Origin: Nicotiana tabacum
Taxonomy: Eukaryota > Streptophyta > Magnoliopsida > Solanales > Solanaceae
Length of the DNA: 64,000 nt
Assembly (NCBI RefSeq): GCF_000715075.1
Contig: NC_134081.1
Coordinates: 106,938,108-107,002,107, forward strand
Reading direction: 5' to 3'
Shown here piece after piece: positions 59,307-64,000 of the stretch. The first letter of the stretch is position 1, and every line of letters starts with the position of its first letter. The translations under genes and the position numbers were made by a program. The notes below the pieces were generated by a model. It searched no databases. It was given only the letters and a program-made list of their open reading frames with translations, and had not been told where the DNA came from.

Positions 59307-60394
59307 AATATCAACTGCGCTCACTGGGGGTGTGTCTAGAGTACGGAGGGCCTCCTTCATCCCAAGCTCTATAATAAATTAGTATCAATATCAGAATCAA
59401 TCAGGCCCTTGGGACTCACTCAGTCATCAATCTCTCCAGTCTCTCTCTCATGGGCTCACAATGTCATGAAAATAGCCCGAAAATGATGATATGATATATC
59501 AATAAATAACAACAGAGACTGAGATATGATAGGCATATGAATGCGTAGGACTGAGTATATAATGCAATGAAAGCAGATAACTTAACACCAGAAATGACCT
59601 TGGTGGGTCCCAACAGGATAAACATGTAGTCTAAACATAGTTTATAGCATGAATCACATTTTGATAACTCTAGTACGTAGAGATTTCATGCTTTCAGACA
59701 AGTTCAGATAACTACACAATACCACAGAAATAACTGTCATAATTCACATGGTGTACGCCCACACGCCCGTCACCTAGCATGTGCGTCACCCCAACACAAA
59801 ATACATAACACATATAATAATAGTTCATACCCTCAACTCAAAGATTAGAAGAGTTACTTACCTCGAACAAGACGAATTCAATGCCGAGCAAGCTAAATAA
59901 TGCTCCAAAAATTCCATTATGCGCGCATCAACTTCTGAACAGCTCGAATCTAGCCACAATAAATTTTATTCAGTCCGCACTATTATAGGAATTAATTCCA
60001 TATCAAAATACTAATATTTTCCCATAAAATCCGAAATTACACTCTAAAAATCGCTTGTGGGGCCCACCTCTCGGAATCCGACAAACTCACAAAATCCGAT
60101 AACCCATCCAATTACAAGTTCAACCATACTAATTTCACTCAATTCCAACTCCAAATCGATGTTCAAAACTCAAAAATTCATATTATGAACTTTAGGCCAA
60201 CACTCCAAATTTCCTCTTTAAATTCATCAACCAATTGCTAAAAATGAAGATAGATTCATGGAATAAAATCACAAGGGAGTCAAGAACACTTACCCGAAGT
60301 TGTGTGAAAAAATATCTCTCCAAAGTCACCAAAACCGAGCTCCAAAATGTCCTAAATGAGAGAAATGTCGAACCCTCGAACTTAAAGGGTTCTG

Positions 60395-60640
60395 CCCAAG
60401 ATTTTTGCACCTGCGGAGCCTGGGCTCGCTCCTGCGCAACCGCTTCTGCGGAAACAATGACGCACCTATGCTAAAACTCGCTTCTGCACCAAATACCTTC
60501 GCTTCTGCATGGCCACAGATGCGCTCCAATTTCTCGCTTCTGCGATCAATTCTATCCGAGCCTTCCTTCGCTTCTGCGACCAACTATCCGCATCTGCGGA
60601 CTCGCATCTGCGTGCATTCTTCTGCAGATGCGGAAACACC
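60395..60640. repeat. CGCATCTGCG-type cluster in LTR copy 2 of F
   Basis: About a dozen words such as CACCTGCGGAG, TCCTGCGCAAC, CGCTTCTGCGG, CGCATCTGCGGAC and TCTGCAGATGCGG. Better preserved than copy 1. Confidence 0.9.
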
Positions 60641-61329
60641 AGAACCATCAGCCTTCAACAATGAAACATGAAACGAAATTGATCTGAACCTCGTCCGAAA
60701 CTCACTCGAGGCCCCTGGGACCTCAACCAAATATACCAACAAGTCCCATAACATAATCCGGACCTACTCGAGGCCTCAAATCATACCTAACAACATCGAA
60801 ACGACGAATCACACCTCAATTCAAAATCAATGAACTTTGAAACTTCAACTTTCATAACCGATGCCGAAACCTATTAAATCACGTCTAATTGACCTCAAAT
60901 TTTGCACACAAGTCACATTTCACAATACGGACCTATTCCAATTTCCAGAATCAGATTCCGACCCCGATATTAAAAAGTCAGCCTCTCGGTCAAACTTCCC
61001 AAAAATTCAACTTTCGTCATTTCAAGTCTAATTCCACTACTGACCTCAAAATAATTTTCCGGACATGCTTCTAAGTCCAAAATCACCATACGGAGTTATT
61101 GGAATCATCAGAATTCACATCCGAGGCCGTTTACACATAAGTCGACCTCATGCCGACTTTTTCAACTTAAGCTTTCCATTATGAGACTAAGTGTCTCAAT
61201 TCATTCCGAAATCTCTCCGGACCCGAACTAACTAATCCGATAGGTCATAATACAACTGTAAAGCCTCAGTTGAGCAGTAAATGGGGGAACAGGACTGTAA
61301 TACTCAAAACGATCGGCCGGGTCGTTACG

Positions 61330-64000
61330 TTCTCCCTCACTTAAACATACGTTCGTCCTCGAACGTGCCAAGAGTTATTTCCAAGCCATCAAATCACTAT
61401 TCCATCTTACCACACACGTACCTGGGGGTGATCCCCTGTCACCCTATTCTATATAGGCTTGACAACATAATACAACCGAAAATAATTAATTTAATATTAG
61501 CCCATAAACCTTGGAATTTAATTCCCAACATTCGGAATTTCTTACAAGACCAAAATCTCACAGTTACACACTGTATAAGTATGAACAACCTGCGTCGAGC
61601 CATAACTATAACCACAGATATAATCACCTAACATATTACACAACCCGCATGCCCGTAGCACCATTCTTGATCACAGTCACTACTTCAAACCAACAAAGTA
61701 TTAGTATTAAACCCTATATCGAACAAAACCTCATCCCACAACCTTCGTACACTGTTGATAATAAAAAGAAATACGCAAAATCTCGTAACCCCTTATCAGA
61801 TCAACAAGTCATGGAGCTCTCTCGCCCCAACCAGAACCATAATCACTTCTTAACCGACTTTCAATGTCATCTTCCCAAATATACCGTAATGAAACATGAC
61901 AGTACCCATTCTGGGTCCAATGACCTTATATTATTAAACATAACTATCCCACATACATGTCACACCAATATAACTCAGAGTCACAACTCGTGTCATCCGT
62001 GCGCCAATACACAACAATTCAAATGTACTCAGTCATGGAAAAATGACTCAAATGAGAGAACTGCCCCACAAGATTAACAAGTACCACCATAAAGAAATAC
62101 TGAAAATCCATCACACACCGTAGAACCATCATACGATTCTAACACAAGGTTCATACCTTAACATAACTCCGCTGCAATGCGTGACCTCATCCAAATGCTG
62201 GTCCATATTATATACTTCGAGCCACCCTATTCAAAATCAATAACCACAGAGAAGAAAATGAAACGATGCCACACAAAACCTGAAAGAACCTAACCAATAC
62301 TCAATCGATTATGCAATTCCTAAATACTCATCTCGCACAGATTCCACCATAAGATCCCCAATAGAACCGCACCTCGTGTGCATATAACCAATGGGTCATA
62401 ACTCCTCGTGGCATAGAAGAGTAACTCATAGATCATTTCAGAACACGAATAAGCTTTAACATCAACTGAATGACACTTCCCTCAACAATAACAGTATGGA
62501 GCAACCAATCCAACTCGGTGTAGAATACGCATCCTAATTGGGCCTACCAATGGACCCCCAAATCAACTCTGGTCACCCACAATAGATAAATAACCCTCCA
62601 AAAATACACAACGACTGAGTCATAATACATACTATTATCTGGATAGCTTTGGCCACAACTTCACAGTCTGCAACTATGAAACAATCTATTCTTGAAAACT
62701 CTCAGTCTCCAAATCTATAGAACACATGAATCACCATTTCCAATCCTATCTATATCGCCCGAATGTATAACACGTCTCTTATTAACGATCATCCCACGAG
62801 GAATACTCCTCCCATTCTTTCGTGCCACATAGCAACGTCTTAGAATCAACAGTTGATCAACCAGGAGAGTGCCACAATACCTATGAAATATCCATAATTT
62901 AAAACATAGTGCGCCTTCTGAAATGTACACTCTACTCACGCAATACCAAATAATTATAGCATTTATCTAAACATCGAAAATCGTCCATGCCCTCTAATAA
63001 TTTATGACTACCCTTTCAAAACTAAACGGTGACCTTGCACACGCAAACCTTAATCCCATACAACATACCGTATCTATCATGCCATCATATGAAAAATACG
63101 AGAACCTCATAATCATTCTGAGTCATAAGTAGAATACATATCCGATCAGCCAGAAGCCTTCCATTTGATCCCATCTGGTAGAAAATCATAATACTCAACA
63201 TGTTCCTCAGGCCGATAGGAAAATACCCATCTCAAACCATGGTAGAAATCCTCGAGAATTCCTTAGAATTCATTTGCACATAATCAAGCCATCAGATTTA
63301 AATCTCTATAACTCAACCAAGCCACACAGGTTGCCAAATCCGAGAGTATTGCCACCAAAACATCTGTAGAGCCTCACAACATCATAATCACCCAAAAAAC
63401 CGATCATATCTATTACCATACTGGTCTAGTCTACTACCCAGTTGTCCTATTTTCTATGAGTTTCTCTCTAAATCACCCTCAAGTGACATTTCTCCTTGTC
63501 ATAATCCCACGATCCTTTTCCAAAGCTCACTACAGGACATCCTAACATAATATTACCACAACTGTAACACTCACTCTGAAAATACCTTATATGAATTTAA
63601 AATTGTTCTTCTTACATTCCTTATACAAAAATATAGAATCCGTAGTCATACAGAATTACTGCAAATTTTGTCACCATCCAATGTAAATAACCTATTCTAG
63701 AGATATATGAATCCGAAAACATTTCAATTGCCATTTATACATTTTTTTTGAATCCATTAGCACCTTCTCGAGAGTCACCCACTTTGCTCAAATCTAAATT
63801 GCACTGCCTAAATGGACTGAAAGACATGTGCCCCATTAGCACAGCAACACTCAAAGAGGAAATCCTGCCTTAACACCACCAATCTAATTCATACTCTGTG
63901 CGTACTGCATCATTCACTAATAACAACTCACGCATCCCATGATTTTCCTATATTTCATAAATCTCAATATAACCCGTATTTAGGAATTTCTTTACTCGAG
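61330..64000 (-). other. Coding-free interior of element F, copy 2 (runs off the window)
   Basis: Matches 54289-57010 throughout, apart from scattered substitutions and a deletion of about 50 bases near 63549 (present in copy 1 at about 56512-56565). Polypurine tract at 61330-61345. An antisense frame is open for 188 codons at 61511-62077; copy 1 has the same frame with one TAA. I do not call it a gene. Confidence 0.8.

Larger units (their letters stand above)
58149..61329 (-). repeat. LTR of element F, copy 2 (shared middle LTR)
   Basis: 3,181 bases, TGCCACGGCCCAAAA to CCGGGTCGTTACG on the + strand. Donor-like sites complement 59857-59863 (AGGTAAG) and 60289-60295 (GGGTAAG). Minisatellite words are at 59058-59306. 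Confidence 0.92.
51111..64000 (-). mobile_element. Element F: coding-free Tekay-like LARD in LTR-internal-LTR-internal array
   Basis: LTR 51111-54288, interior 54289-58148, LTR 58149-61329, then a second interior from 61330 that repeats the first nearly base for base to the end of the window. No gag or pol motifs. Ends, polypurine block, leader hairpin and primer site follow the B/E pattern. The arrangement suggests unequal recombination between LTRs of two copies rather than two insertions. Confidence 0.88.

Noticed and set aside
61511..62077. 188-codon open frame antisense to element F, with a near-copy at 54470-55015
   Set aside because: Composition is A/C-rich and His/Thr/Asn-rich, no family is recognised, copy 1 has a stop, and shared openness is expected of young duplicates. 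A Ka/Ks test across many copies could reopen this.
1..64000. tRNA, rRNA or host protein genes
   Set aside because: No cloverleaf-like A/B-box pairs, rRNA words or non-transposon protein domains were recognised in either strand.

Overview
The window is plant repeat DNA with no host gene that I can recognise. It is a nest of transposable elements of the kind that fills pericentromeric heterochromatin in Solanaceae. A Nicotiana-like genome is my best guess. The guess rests on the RTE-type LINE tail (TTG repeats plus a TGTGGGAT-like 3' end), the long Tekay/Del-type LTRs opening with TGTAACGACC, and the gag/pol wording. Every reading frame with a recognisable product is a broken retroelement gene.

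Layout. 1-4774: element A, a decayed Tekay-type chromovirus on the + strand (gag-PR-RT-RH-INT-chromodomain and the start of its 3' LTR). 4775-13210: element C, a + strand LTR element inserted into A's LTR, with an Athila/Tat-type primer-binding site, a zinc-knuckle gag-like frame and a plant-transposon-like frame but no polymerase. 13211-13996: unassigned. 13997-20290: a foldback element folding into a hairpin with 1.6-1.8 kb arms and a 52-base loop, its left arm split by an RTE-type LINE (14779-17684). 20291-37354: the 3' part of element D (+), a coding-free Tekay relative whose 3' LTR is split by element B (24825-35880, - strand), a full-length Tekay with two ~3 kb LTRs and a perfect 5-bp target duplication. 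37355-42038: AT-rich sequence with Helitron-like fragments. 42039-51110: element E (-), coding-free, with its second LTR interrupted by element F. 51111-64000: element F (-), coding-free, arranged LTR-internal-LTR-internal and running off the window.

How it fits together. A and B show what an autonomous partner encodes. D, E and F have similar LTR ends and a similar polypurine block but no gag or pol. E and F, whose 5' ends are present, also keep the tRNA-iMet primer site and a short leader hairpin. This is the pattern expected of large non-autonomous derivatives (LARDs) using Tekay proteins in trans. A motif class with core CGCA-NN-TGCG recurs in clusters in the LTRs of B, C, E and F although their surrounding sequence differs. 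The leader hairpin and the CGCA-NN-TGCG clusters are the best candidates here for undescribed biology. Identities and ages were judged by eye; no alignment, database search or folding program was run.
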